Below, in pieces: positions 48,101-55,445 of a stretch of DNA of 64,000 bases; position 1 is the first letter of the stretch, and each line of letters opens with the position of its first letter. This stretch comes from Bacillus sp. ISL-18 (lineage in GTDB: Bacteria; Bacillota; Bacilli; Bacillales; Cytobacillaceae): the NCBI RefSeq assembly GCF_018613415.1, contig NZ_JAGGQG010000011.1, positions 182,880 through 246,879 of the forward strand, written 5' to 3'. The notes below the pieces were generated by a model. That model did not search any database and had not been told where the DNA came from. It was given only the letters and a program-made list of their open reading frames with translations. The position numbers and the translations under genes were made by a program.

Positions 48101-48425
48101 TTTTTTACGGGGTGCGGAGAAAATGGCGCAGTTAATGGTGCGATCTGAAAAATATGATGCAGCAATCAATTGGTGTGAAAAAATTTTGGAACGGGACAGA
48201 ACTTGGGAAGAGGCCTACCGCTTATTAATGTATTGTTATTATCGGAAAAATAACCGCCCGCAAGCGATGAAATGGTATCAAAGATGTAAGAAGGTTCTCG
48301 AGGAAGAACTCGGTGTCACACCATTGGAACCAACCAAGCACATGTATCAAATGATCATAGAATCCGAAAGTATCTTAAATTCGATGGACAGCCTTAAGAT
48401 TAGGGCTGATTTTGCGTCCAACTAG
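45150..48425 (+). CDS. Large STAND-ATPase regulator with C-terminal winged helix and BTAD domain
   Basis: A 1091-residue MalT-like regulator. Walker A GAGFGKST is at 43-50 and Walker B LVLDDFH near 134-139; about 340-800 is alpha-helical repeat of TPR type; residues 822-920 form an OmpR-like winged helix (RVQTLGHFKLWLG, then KAKELFQLLI) and 925-1070 a BTAD domain (LLERGLSFYHGDYL onward, ending LGVTPLEP). Actinobacterial AfsR has winged helix and BTAD first and ATPase after; here the order is reversed. It should act as a ligand-gated activator, most plausibly of the importer operon 98 bp downstream and the ligase at 55446. GGGGGTC precedes the ATG. Confidence 0.9.
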   Translation: MKLPIIQSKLSIPAVKDDFIRRVQLTRKLQKIPDYSLTLLHSGAGFGKSTALALFLRDERLPGCWYSISSLDDDILTFLSYLIQTIRQEAPSFGTTLSVYMDKMNHYIREEELSNLSSLFINEIIEWKTEITLVLDDFHKIEHSYTINSWMEKLIEHIPANLHMVISSRSRPNWRVLTKMKVCGQLLEITRDDLVLTMEEMELLLTDLYGLEMEAEYLQSIYEITEGWIIALCMIATQIPLQNDKPKLFKHSSQSLQDFFQYLVMEVFSKQPPMIQQFLEQTSIFEEIEEEICDAVIGINGSASLLEQLKDRNLFIQKIGRTQYRYHALFKEFLEDIFQKNNLTAYMGLHERCARYYERKQQWEKALHHYKKMNHHKAICSILQENGLRMLESGKLESLYDQLILLSEAEMELYYFLYYLKAEIHRYRSQYQEAQECYDKAFAGAEKTQDHLGMSLALEGKAKIFLDTIQPQRAEKLLYEAIFHREKTLGADAEKGELYQLLSENLLNSGKASEAENWIQKAKEAKQSHPDGNVEARLYLRTGRFEAAKKVLFLKKDELKESTIHTLPQSHRETDLLLALIEAFMGEGLKAKALAQAGIQQGISYKSPYVEACGWIRMGHAVQILNKYDSSLAESCYQTALEIMEQIHVNRGKAEPLMGLCILYGTRGELERALEAGKKALMETEKVHDAWLSSLITLGMGITCLYNERVSKGHNFLVRADALFGQCEDGYGQMVGKFWLAYVYYLEKQQGLFKETIDAFLNLVQIHEYEFFFHKRTVFGPRDLQIFVPLLIECLREKIQPSYVKKILQDMGITAHDSHPGYSIRVQTLGHFKLWLGEKEVVDKDWQREKAKELFQLLITVSEFMAKDEIIALLWPNQEKKSADRDFKVALNCLHNVLEPHRKARAAPFFIIREGMFYGLNPDAVIEMDNTPFKELIEAGLEETRPDQAIPLLERGLSFYHGDYLPDRRYEDWCISKRESMAVYFLRGAEKMAQLMVRSEKYDAAINWCEKILERDRTWEEAYRLLMYCYYRKNNRPQAMKWYQRCKKVLEEELGVTPLEPTKHMYQMIIESESILNSMDSLKIRADFASN

Positions 48426-48442
48426 GGCGCTTCCGCTTTTCT

Positions 48443-48475
48443 TGTAACTCTGCTGTAACTAGGCTTTTCTATCAT
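48443..48475 (+). promoter_or_regulatory. SARP/BTAD-type promoter of the importer operon
   Basis: TGTAACT at 48443-48449 is repeated at 48454-48460, exactly 11 bp on. The second copy ends 9 nt before a -10-like TATCAT (48470-48475). No TTGACA-like -35 is present; the repeats occupy its place. The same arrangement recurs at 55375. Confidence 0.7.
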
Positions 48476-48523
48476 AAAGTTAAAGCTTAACAAGTGTTGA
48501 ACACATATTAAGGGGGAAAAAGA

Positions 48524-49756
48524 GTGAAGGGGTATCAGGTGAAATGGGGATTAATAGGCTTACTTATTTTTATGATGATCTTCGCGAGTGCTTGCAGCAC
48601 GGACAAATCATCATCAGAATCAAAGGGGGGCACCAACACAGATAAAAAGGAACCGATTAAAATTGGCGTCCTTGCCTCCAAAACAGGCGCTCTTGAAGCA
48701 TATGGAAAACAAACATTAAGAGGTTTTGAGCTTGGCCTTGATTATGCCACAAATGGTAAACGCGAAGTGGCCGGCCGAAAGATTGAGTTTATTGTCGAAG
48801 ATACAGAAACAAAGCCGGAAGTCGCTGTTCAAAAAGCTACCAAGCTATTAGAAGAAGATAATGTCGACTTTTTAGTCGGATCATCCAGCTCCGCCGATAC
48901 GTTAGCGGTTTTACCACTTGCAGAAGAATACCAAAAAGTAATGGTCGTTGAACCGGCTGCTGCGGATAGTATTACAGGTTCAGAATTTAATAAATATATT
49001 TTCCATTCCGCTCGTAACTCCTCCCAAGACGCGGTTGCTGGTGCAGCGGCAATTGCTAAAAAGGGAGTAAAGATTGCCACCCTGGCACCAGATTATTCGT
49101 TTGGCCGTGATGGCGTGGCAGCGTTTAAAGAAGCAGCGAAAAAGCTTGGAGCTGAAATTGTAAAAGAAGAATATGCAGATCCTGCCGCTACAGACTTTAC
49201 TTCCAATATTCAAAAAATCATTGATGCTAAGCCTGATTATTTATTTGTTGTCTGGGCCGGAGCAAACTCTCCTTGGAAGCAGCTTTCAGACATGAAGGTC
49301 CAAGAAAAAGGCATAAAGATTTCAACTGGTGCACCAGATATTGCTGCCCTCTCCACAATGGAGCCGCTGATTGGGATGGAAGGCTTTACCGTTTACTACC
49401 ATGACCTGCCAAAAAACAAAATTAACGACTGGCTTGTTGCTGAACATAAAAAGCGGTTTAACGGTGATGTGCCTGATTTATTTACGCCTGGCGGCATGAG
49501 TGCTGCGATTTCTATTGTCGAAGCATTAAAGAAGACCAATGGAAATGCTGACTCTGACAAATTAATTAGTACCATGGAAGGGATGAGCTTTGAGACACCA
49601 AAAGGGAAAATGACCTACCGAAAAGAAGACCACCAGGCTCTGCAATCGTTGTATGCCATTAAACTGGAAAAGAAAGATGGTGTTCCATATCCAGTGCCAG
49701 TTCTGATTCGAGAACTAACTCCTGAGGAAACAGCTCCCCCAATCCGAAACAAGTAG
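48524..49756 (+). CDS. Branched-chain-amino-acid-type ABC substrate-binding lipoprotein
   Basis: A 410-residue extracellular binding protein of the Leu/Ile/Val (Peripla_BP_6) type: signal with lipobox ASAC (Cys near 27), then IKIGVLASKTGALEAYGKQT, VGSSSSADTLAVLPLAEEY and a second lobe. Binding proteins of this class carry amino acids, amides, urea or aromatic acids, so the name does not fix the ligand. The GTG start follows GGGGG. First gene of the operon controlled by the TGTAAC repeat. Confidence 0.9.
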   Translation: MKGYQVKWGLIGLLIFMMIFASACSTDKSSSESKGGTNTDKKEPIKIGVLASKTGALEAYGKQTLRGFELGLDYATNGKREVAGRKIEFIVEDTETKPEVAVQKATKLLEEDNVDFLVGSSSSADTLAVLPLAEEYQKVMVVEPAAADSITGSEFNKYIFHSARNSSQDAVAGAAAIAKKGVKIATLAPDYSFGRDGVAAFKEAAKKLGAEIVKEEYADPAATDFTSNIQKIIDAKPDYLFVVWAGANSPWKQLSDMKVQEKGIKISTGAPDIAALSTMEPLIGMEGFTVYYHDLPKNKINDWLVAEHKKRFNGDVPDLFTPGGMSAAISIVEALKKTNGNADSDKLISTMEGMSFETPKGKMTYRKEDHQALQSLYAIKLEKKDGVPYPVPVLIRELTPEETAPPIRNK

Positions 49757-49768
49757 ATTTTAAAAACA

Positions 49769-49814
49769 GGAGGGTTCGACCGGTCCATAATGGAGGTCGC
49801 CCTCTTCCTTTTTT
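49769..49814 (+). terminator. Internal attenuating terminator after the binding-protein gene
   Basis: GAGGGTTCGACC pairs with GGTCGCCCTC (49770-49804, two unpaired bases), with TCCA/TGGA continuing the stem in the loop, and TTCCTTTTTT follows. It probably ends part of the transcripts so that the binding protein exceeds the membrane components. Confidence 0.65.
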
Positions 49815-49842
49815 AACGATAAGTAATCAGGGCGGTGAAAAC

Positions 49843-50616
49843 ATGTCAACCCTTATTGAAACAAGAGATTTATCAATTAGCTTTGGCGGTCATACAGCCG
49901 TAGATGCTGTCAGCATTGCCGTCCCCGAAAAACATTTTATGTCGATCATTGGGCCAAACGGGGCCGGAAAAACGACCTTTTTTAATCTTCTCAGCGGCCA
50001 ATTAACTCCCACAAACGGAAAAATCTATTATCGAGGAAAAGATATTACCAAATTCTCCCCGACAATCCGGACGCGGACAGGGATTGGCCGCTCCTTTCAA
50101 ATTACCAATGTTTTTCCGAATCTAACCGTACTGGAAAATGTTAGGCTGGCTGTTCAATCACAAGCAGGAGTTCGGTACCAAATGCTGTTTCATCATAAAA
50201 AATATCGGGTGTTTGAAGAGAAGGCGTTGGAATGGCTGAAGCTCGTCCTCTTAGATGATAAAAAGAATTCACTTGCCATCAACCTGGCCCATGGAGAGAA
50301 ACGGAAGCTTGAAATTGCCATGCTGCTGGCACTGGAAACAGAGGTTCTCTTACTCGATGAACCCACAGCCGGCATGTCGTTAGAGGAAGTGCCTGCTATT
50401 TTAGAAGTAATCAAAAGAATAAAAAATGAAGGCAGCCGGACCATACTCCTTATCGAACACAAAATGGATATGATCTTAGATTTATCGGATTCCGTTATGG
50501 TGTTGTTTAACGGAGGGCTGCTTGCAGACGGCACTCCTGAAGAAATTATGAAAAATGAAACGGTTCAGTCTGCTTATTTAGGAGGTTATTTGGATGAACG
50601 ACCTGTTGAAGCTTGA
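49843..50616 (+). CDS. ABC transporter ATP-binding protein, LivG-type
   Basis: A 257-residue ATPase with Walker A GPNGAGKTT near residue 37, Walker B LLLDEPTAGMS near 167 and the LivG-specific insert GIGRSFQITNVFPNLTVLENV. The ABC signature here reads NLAHGEKRKLE, a His in place of the usual first G of the LSGGQ motif, as often in LivG proteins. ATG 49843. It overlaps the next ATPase gene by 23 bp. Confidence 0.93.
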   Translation: MSTLIETRDLSISFGGHTAVDAVSIAVPEKHFMSIIGPNGAGKTTFFNLLSGQLTPTNGKIYYRGKDITKFSPTIRTRTGIGRSFQITNVFPNLTVLENVRLAVQSQAGVRYQMLFHHKKYRVFEEKALEWLKLVLLDDKKNSLAINLAHGEKRKLEIAMLLALETEVLLLDEPTAGMSLEEVPAILEVIKRIKNEGSRTILLIEHKMDMILDLSDSVMVLFNGGLLADGTPEEIMKNETVQSAYLGGYLDERPVEA

Positions 50617-51301
50617 TCAAGTCGAAACACATATTGGTCAATATCATATTCTCCAAGGAATCTCCTTCGAGGTAAAGAAAGGGGAAGTTACGGTTCTGCT
50701 TGGAAGAAATGGGGCGGGAAAGACAACGACTTTGCGAACGATTATGGGGTTAAATCCTGCATCAAAAGGCAGCGTTACCTTTAAGGGAGAACAAATACAA
50801 GCCTTGCCAACCTATACGATTGCTAAAAAGGGGATCGGCTATGTCCCGGAAGATCAGGGAATCTTTGCGGGTCTAACGGTAGAAGAAAATATGAAAGTGG
50901 CGATTCAAAAGGAAAATGAGGAAACAGCGAAACGCATGGATTGGATTCTAGAATTGTTTCCGGACCTAAAGAAGTTTTGGAATAAACCCGGCGGCTATTT
51001 AAGCGGCGGACAGAAACAAATGTTATCGATTGCCAGAGCTTATGTAAATGAGAATGAATTGTTGTTAATTGATGAGCCAAGCAAGGGCTTGGCACCCATT
51101 GTTGTGGAGAAAGTAATGGAGTCGATTTTACAAATGAAGAATCAAACAACCATCGTCTTAGTGGAGCAGAATTTTATGATGGCGAGCACCATTGGTGACC
51201 ATTTTTACATTATTGATGATGGGCGGACCGTTAGTTCTGGCACGATGAAGCAATTAAAAGAAGATGAAGAGATGAAACGTAAATATTTAGGCATCGCTTA
51301 G
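50594..51301 (+). CDS. ABC transporter ATP-binding protein, LivF-type
   Basis: A 235-residue ATPase with Walker A GRNGAGKTTTLRTIMG near residue 37, LivF-like GYVPEDQGIFAGLTVEENM, signature YLSGGQKQMLSIARA near 136 and Walker B LLIDEPSKGLAP near 156. It pairs with the LivG-type ATPase, and the gene overlap implies coupled translation. Confidence 0.94.
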   Translation: MNDLLKLDQVETHIGQYHILQGISFEVKKGEVTVLLGRNGAGKTTTLRTIMGLNPASKGSVTFKGEQIQALPTYTIAKKGIGYVPEDQGIFAGLTVEENMKVAIQKENEETAKRMDWILELFPDLKKFWNKPGGYLSGGQKQMLSIARAYVNENELLLIDEPSKGLAPIVVEKVMESILQMKNQTTIVLVEQNFMMASTIGDHFYIIDDGRTVSSGTMKQLKEDEEMKRKYLGIA

Positions 51302-51319
51302 AAAGGAGGGACCGGTCAA

Positions 51320-52189
51320 ATGGACTTAATCATCAATTTAACCTTAAATGGCCTGGCAACGGGAATGTTGATCTTTTTGCTTGCAGCGGGGTTAACGCTA
51401 ATTTTCGGTTTGATGGATGTGTTGAATTTTGCCCATGGCGGGCTGTTTGCCTGGGGGGCTTACAGCGGACTGTGGGTTTATCAGCAAACGGGCAGTTTTA
51501 TCATTGGCATTGCCGGGGCCATCATTACCGGCTGTCTACTTGGCATCATCACCGAGAAATGGATCATTAAACCCGTTTACGGAAATCATGTGCAGCAAAT
51601 TTTAATTACCCTTGGTCTGATGCTTGTTTTATCAGAAATGTTAAAGGTAATTTGGGGACCCAATCAACTAACGGCTTCACCCCCTGACTATTTAAAAGGC
51701 AGCTGGGAACTGGGCGGGGTCATTGTGATTAAATATAGGATTTTTATTATTTTAGTCGGCTTGTTTATTTTTGCTGCCGTACAATATATTTTGAAGAAGA
51801 CAAAGATTGGTCTTGTTGTCCGGGCTGGTGTAATGAATAAAGAAATGGTTCAAGCACTCGGGATTAATATTCAAAAAGTCTTTATGTTTGTGTTTATGAT
51901 TGGTGCAGGTATGGCGGCCCTTGGCGGTGTCCTGCTCGGACCCTATTCGGGTGTGATCCATGCTGGAATGGGAATGGAATTTGCCATTTTAGCGTTTATT
52001 GTCGTTGTGATTGGAGGCATGGGTAATTTTAAGGGTTCCGTCTTAGCAGCTATTTTAGTAGGATTATCCGGATCATTCATGGCTTACTATGTCCCGGATT
52101 TATCATTGGCAGTCAATATGCTTCTAATGGCAGTCGTATTAATTATTCGGCCGCAGGGATTATTTGGTGCGGGAGGGGTGAGGAATTGA
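51320..52189 (+). CDS. ABC transporter permease, LivH-type
   Basis: A 289-residue inner-membrane protein with about eight hydrophobic segments and LivH motifs GLTLIFGLMDVLNFAHG near residue 26 and MNKEMVQALGIN near 173. AAAGGAGGG precedes the ATG. It overlaps the next permease by 4 bp. Confidence 0.93.
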   Translation: MDLIINLTLNGLATGMLIFLLAAGLTLIFGLMDVLNFAHGGLFAWGAYSGLWVYQQTGSFIIGIAGAIITGCLLGIITEKWIIKPVYGNHVQQILITLGLMLVLSEMLKVIWGPNQLTASPPDYLKGSWELGGVIVIKYRIFIILVGLFIFAAVQYILKKTKIGLVVRAGVMNKEMVQALGINIQKVFMFVFMIGAGMAALGGVLLGPYSGVIHAGMGMEFAILAFIVVVIGGMGNFKGSVLAAILVGLSGSFMAYYVPDLSLAVNMLLMAVVLIIRPQGLFGAGGVRN

Positions 52190-53184
52190 GATTGATCCAA
52201 GGAAATAAAATGACCATTTTTGTTTTAGTCATCGCCGCCTTTCTAATCCTTCTGCCATTTGTTTATGAGTCTAGAAATCTATTCATCTTATTAACACAAA
52301 TATTTGTCTTTGCTATTTTTGCGATGAGTTATGATTTGTTAATCGGTTTTACTGGGATTGTTTCGTTTGGTCATGCGATGTTTTTTGGGATTGGCGCCTA
52401 TTCAATGGGGATTTTTATGAAAAAATTTGAACCGACGATTCCTTACTTTCTCCTAGCGGTTTTGTCGACGATTGTTCTTACCGGATTGGTAAGCTTTATT
52501 GTCGGTCTGTTGACTCTCCGTCTAAAAAGTCATTTCTATGCGATGTTAACCTTATCGCTTTCGGGGCTGTTTTTAGTGCTGGCGGAAAAATGGCGGTCGA
52601 TGACATTTGGAAACGACGGATTTACCTTCCGCGTTCCCGAATTGCTGATTGACCGGACTCATTTTTATTGGCTCAGCCTTTGCCTCATGGTGGCCATATT
52701 TTTATTCTTAAAACGGTTCACCAATTCTCCGCTTGGCCGGGTGCTCCAAGCGATCAGGGAAAACGAACAGCGAACCGAATCACTCGGGTTTCAAGTGCTG
52801 CATTATAAAATTGCGGCCAGTGTCGTTTCCGGGGTGATCGCTGGGATTGCGGGGATTTTATATGCCATTTCGCTAAGATATGTGAATACTAGTGTGTTTT
52901 CAATGGATATTACATTAGACGCATTGTTAATGACGATTATTGGCGGGGTTGGAACATTAGTCGGGGCCATCATTGGAGCGGGGTTAATTGAATTTGCTCA
53001 TGACTGGCTGACGGAGCTTGCCAAGGAGCATGTCATCTTTGAGCGCTGGATTATTTTCTTCGGGATTATTTATATTTTAGTGGTAATGTTTTTTCCAAAA
53101 GGAATTGTCGGGACGTTACGCACCTATACGTGGAAACGAAAAAAACAGACTGCTGTAAAAAGTAAAGAAAAAGTGGCAGGATAG
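52186..53184 (+). CDS. ABC transporter permease, LivM-type
   Basis: A 332-residue inner-membrane protein with about nine hydrophobic segments, SYDLLIGFTGIVSFGHAMFFGIGAY near residue 47 and the cytoplasmic loop SPLGRVLQAIRENEQRTESLGF near 182. The TTG start overlaps the end of the LivH-type gene. It completes a five-component importer. Confidence 0.93.
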   Translation: MRLIQGNKMTIFVLVIAAFLILLPFVYESRNLFILLTQIFVFAIFAMSYDLLIGFTGIVSFGHAMFFGIGAYSMGIFMKKFEPTIPYFLLAVLSTIVLTGLVSFIVGLLTLRLKSHFYAMLTLSLSGLFLVLAEKWRSMTFGNDGFTFRVPELLIDRTHFYWLSLCLMVAIFLFLKRFTNSPLGRVLQAIRENEQRTESLGFQVLHYKIAASVVSGVIAGIAGILYAISLRYVNTSVFSMDITLDALLMTIIGGVGTLVGAIIGAGLIEFAHDWLTELAKEHVIFERWIIFFGIIYILVVMFFPKGIVGTLRTYTWKRKKQTAVKSKEKVAG

Positions 53185-53196
53185 AGGGAGGAACTA

Positions 53197-53382
53197 ATGG
53201 AGAGTAATCAGATTGCTTCCTTCGTCGTCCGGTTTCAATTAGCATTGTTTGAAAAAGACACTGGAAAAAAACTTTGGAGAATTAAAGTGACACATGTCCA
53301 ACAGGATCGGGAGACATTATTTGAAAGTATGGAGGAAGCGATGGAATATATGAAGAAAATGGCGGAACAAGCGAAAGTTTAG
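53197..53382 (+). CDS. Small protein of unknown function in the importer operon, 61 residues
   Basis: A short soluble protein beginning MESNQIASFVVRFQLALFEK and ending in a helical, charged tail (FESMEEAMEYMKKMAEQA). GAGGGAGG precedes the ATG. It lies 12 bp after the permease and 11 bp before the KAS III-like gene, so it is in the operon. I do not recognise it; the start FVVRFQLALFEKDTGKKLWRIKV suggests a small beta-sheet domain. Confidence 0.7.
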   Translation: MESNQIASFVVRFQLALFEKDTGKKLWRIKVTHVQQDRETLFESMEEAMEYMKKMAEQAKV

Positions 53383-53393
53383 GAGGTGCAGCA

Positions 53394-54404
53394 ATGACTA
53401 TTGGAATTCTTAGTACAGGAATCTATCTGCCGGAGGATTATGTGACGGGTAAACAGATTGCCCAAATGGCAGGTATCCCTGAACATATTGTTGAAGAAAA
53501 AATGGGTATAAAGAAAAAATATGTACCAGGAGCACAGGACCACACCTGTGAAATGGGGATTATTGCGGCTAAACGAGCAATAGCTAAGGCAGGGATAGAT
53601 CCCCTGGATATTGACCTTGTGATTTATATCGGTGAGGAGCATAAGGAATATCCGCTTTGGACAGCCGGAATCAAGCTTCAGCAGGAGGTTGGGGCCCTAA
53701 ATGCTTGGGCATTTGATACCGCATTAAGATGCGGTACGACCGTAATGGCCTTAAAATTGGCCAAAAGTCTGATGATTTCGGACCAGGGAATCCAGACCGT
53801 CTTGCTTGCAGGCGGTTATCGTAATGGTGACTTTATAGATTATCAGAATCCTAGGACCCGATTTATGTATAATCTGGGTGCCGGCGGTGGAGCTATTCTT
53901 TTAAAAAAGGATCAAAGTGAAAATCTATTGTTAGAAACAGATTTGATGACGGATGGTTCTTTTTCCGAGGATGTCGTCGTTGTAGCAGGAGGAACAAAGA
54001 CCCCGATTACGAAGGAGGCGCTTGAACAGCGGCTAAATAGGCTCGATGTTCTCGATCCAGAGGGAATGAAGACTCGTCTCGAACAAAAGTCAATGGCTAA
54101 CTTTTTGAAAGTGATTAAGGAATCTGTCCGGAAAAGCGGTTATCGGGTGAGTGATATTGCTTATTTAGCCATTCTTCACATGAAAAAGTCAGCCCATGAA
54201 TATGTTTTAAAAGAGCTGGGGTTGTCTCCAGCGCAATCTATTTATCTCGAAAATTATGGGCATATCGGTCAAATTGATCAGATTTTGTCATTGGAGCTAG
54301 CGCTTAAGGATGGGAAAGTAAAGGATGGAGATCTTGTTGTGCTGGTAAGTGCTGGAATCGGATATGCCTGGGGAGCGACGACGATTAAATGGGGGAAAGG
54401 GTGA
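53394..54404 (+). CDS. Divergent 3-oxoacyl-ACP synthase III (KAS III)-like enzyme
   Basis: A 336-residue thiolase-fold protein. Cys113 in FDTALRCGTTVMAL corresponds to the FabH nucleophile and His262 in LAILHMKKSAH to the FabH His. The FabH Asn in the YGNTS motif is replaced by His290 in NYGHIGQID. The C-terminal GIGYAWGATTIKW is normal. The Asn-to-His change and the operon context (importer, hydrolase, ligase) argue against a housekeeping fatty acid role; acyl transfer or condensation on a CoA substrate is more likely. AGGAGGT precedes the ATG. Confidence 0.85.
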   Translation: MTIGILSTGIYLPEDYVTGKQIAQMAGIPEHIVEEKMGIKKKYVPGAQDHTCEMGIIAAKRAIAKAGIDPLDIDLVIYIGEEHKEYPLWTAGIKLQQEVGALNAWAFDTALRCGTTVMALKLAKSLMISDQGIQTVLLAGGYRNGDFIDYQNPRTRFMYNLGAGGGAILLKKDQSENLLLETDLMTDGSFSEDVVVVAGGTKTPITKEALEQRLNRLDVLDPEGMKTRLEQKSMANFLKVIKESVRKSGYRVSDIAYLAILHMKKSAHEYVLKELGLSPAQSIYLENYGHIGQIDQILSLELALKDGKVKDGDLVVLVSAGIGYAWGATTIKWGKG

Positions 54405-55300
54405 TGGAAGTGGTAAACGTCACAATGAAGGAAGTTCATTTATCGAATGGAGAGACACTTGCCTATAGAGAAAGAGAGGGCGGAGAACAAAAGGTATTGC
54501 TGATACATGGAAATATGACCTCTTCAAAGCATTGGGATTTAGTTTATGAAAATATGGATGCCAAATATAAGCTGTATGCCGTCGATTTACGAGGCTTCGG
54601 ACAGTCAACCTATAACCATCTAATCACGTCAATTAAAGACTTTTCGGATGATGTCAGGCTATTCGTTGATGCGATAGGGTTAAAGGACTTTGCTATTGTA
54701 GGCTGGTCAACGGGAGGGGCAGTGGCCATGCAATTTGCTGCTGATTACCCGGGTTATTGTAACAAGCTGATTTTATTAGCGTCCGAATCAACAAGAGGCT
54801 ATCCTTTTGAGGGTAAAATACAAGAAAATGATGTACCGCGCCGGTTTGTTTTACATGAAGAGATTAAAAAGGATGTGACCAAAACCATTCCAGTGCAGAC
54901 CGCTTATGATACGAATAATACGGAATTATTGAGGTTAATCTGGAATGCGGTGATTTATACCCATAAGCAGCCGTCTCCAGAACTTTATGAGGAGTATCTG
55001 CAGGATATGAGAACGCAGCGGAACCTAGCAGAAGTGCATCATTCCAATAATACGTTTAATATCAGCCATCATCACAACGGGCTTGTTGAAGGCAATGGGA
55101 AAGTGGATGAGATTAATGTCCCTGTCCTGGTATTGCGGGGAGAACGGGATTATGTGGTAACAGCGGAAATGACTAATGAAATTCTAGAGGATTTAGGTAG
55201 TAAGGCAAGGTTTATCGAATTAAAGAATTGCGGGCATTCTCCGTTGGTAGATGATTTACCACAGTTATTATCAGCCATAACACAATTTTTGGATGAATAG
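54404..55300 (+). CDS. Alpha/beta-fold hydrolase
   Basis: A 298-residue hydrolase. Oxyanion-hole LIHGNMTSSKHW is near residue 36, nucleophile Ser in VGWSTGGAVAM near 104, acid Asp in RGERDYVV near 247 and His in NCGHSPLVDD near 275. ATG 54404 overlaps the KAS III-like stop codon (TGATG); the earlier ATG 54389 and GTG 54401 are in frame. It could release a product from CoA/ACP or cleave an imported ester or lactone. Last gene before a terminator. Confidence 0.87.
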   Translation: MEVVNVTMKEVHLSNGETLAYREREGGEQKVLLIHGNMTSSKHWDLVYENMDAKYKLYAVDLRGFGQSTYNHLITSIKDFSDDVRLFVDAIGLKDFAIVGWSTGGAVAMQFAADYPGYCNKLILLASESTRGYPFEGKIQENDVPRRFVLHEEIKKDVTKTIPVQTAYDTNNTELLRLIWNAVIYTHKQPSPELYEEYLQDMRTQRNLAEVHHSNNTFNISHHHNGLVEGNGKVDEINVPVLVLRGERDYVVTAEMTNEILEDLGSKARFIELKNCGHSPLVDDLPQLLSAITQFLDE

Positions 55301-55324
55301 CCTGAGAAAGTGTTCTTTCATGTT

Positions 55325-55349
55325 ACGACCTTATTAGGGTCGTTTTTTT
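55325..55349 (+). terminator. Rho-independent terminator ending the importer operon
   Basis: ACGACC (55325-55330) and GGTCGT (55338-55343) followed by seven T residues. The stem is short but G+C-rich. Confidence 0.8.
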
Positions 55350-55374
55350 ATGCATTTGTTTATAATCTCCATTC

Positions 55375-55407
55375 TGTAACTCCGATGTAACCAAAAACCG
55401 TTAAAAT
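55375..55407 (+). promoter_or_regulatory. SARP/BTAD-type promoter of the acyl-CoA ligase gene
   Basis: TGTAACT at 55375-55381 and TGTAACC at 55386-55392 are 11 bp apart; the second ends 9 nt before -10 box TAAAAT (55402-55407). The 17-bp block TGTAACTCYGMTGTAAC is common to this promoter and to 48443. Confidence 0.7.
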
Positions 55408-55445
55408 AGAGCTATCTTAGTTAGTGGAGAAGGAGCGATTGTTCG

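Noticed and set aside
53394..54404. Housekeeping FabH
   Set aside because: The catalytic Asn is changed and the operon is a regulated transporter cluster, not a fatty acid synthesis locus.
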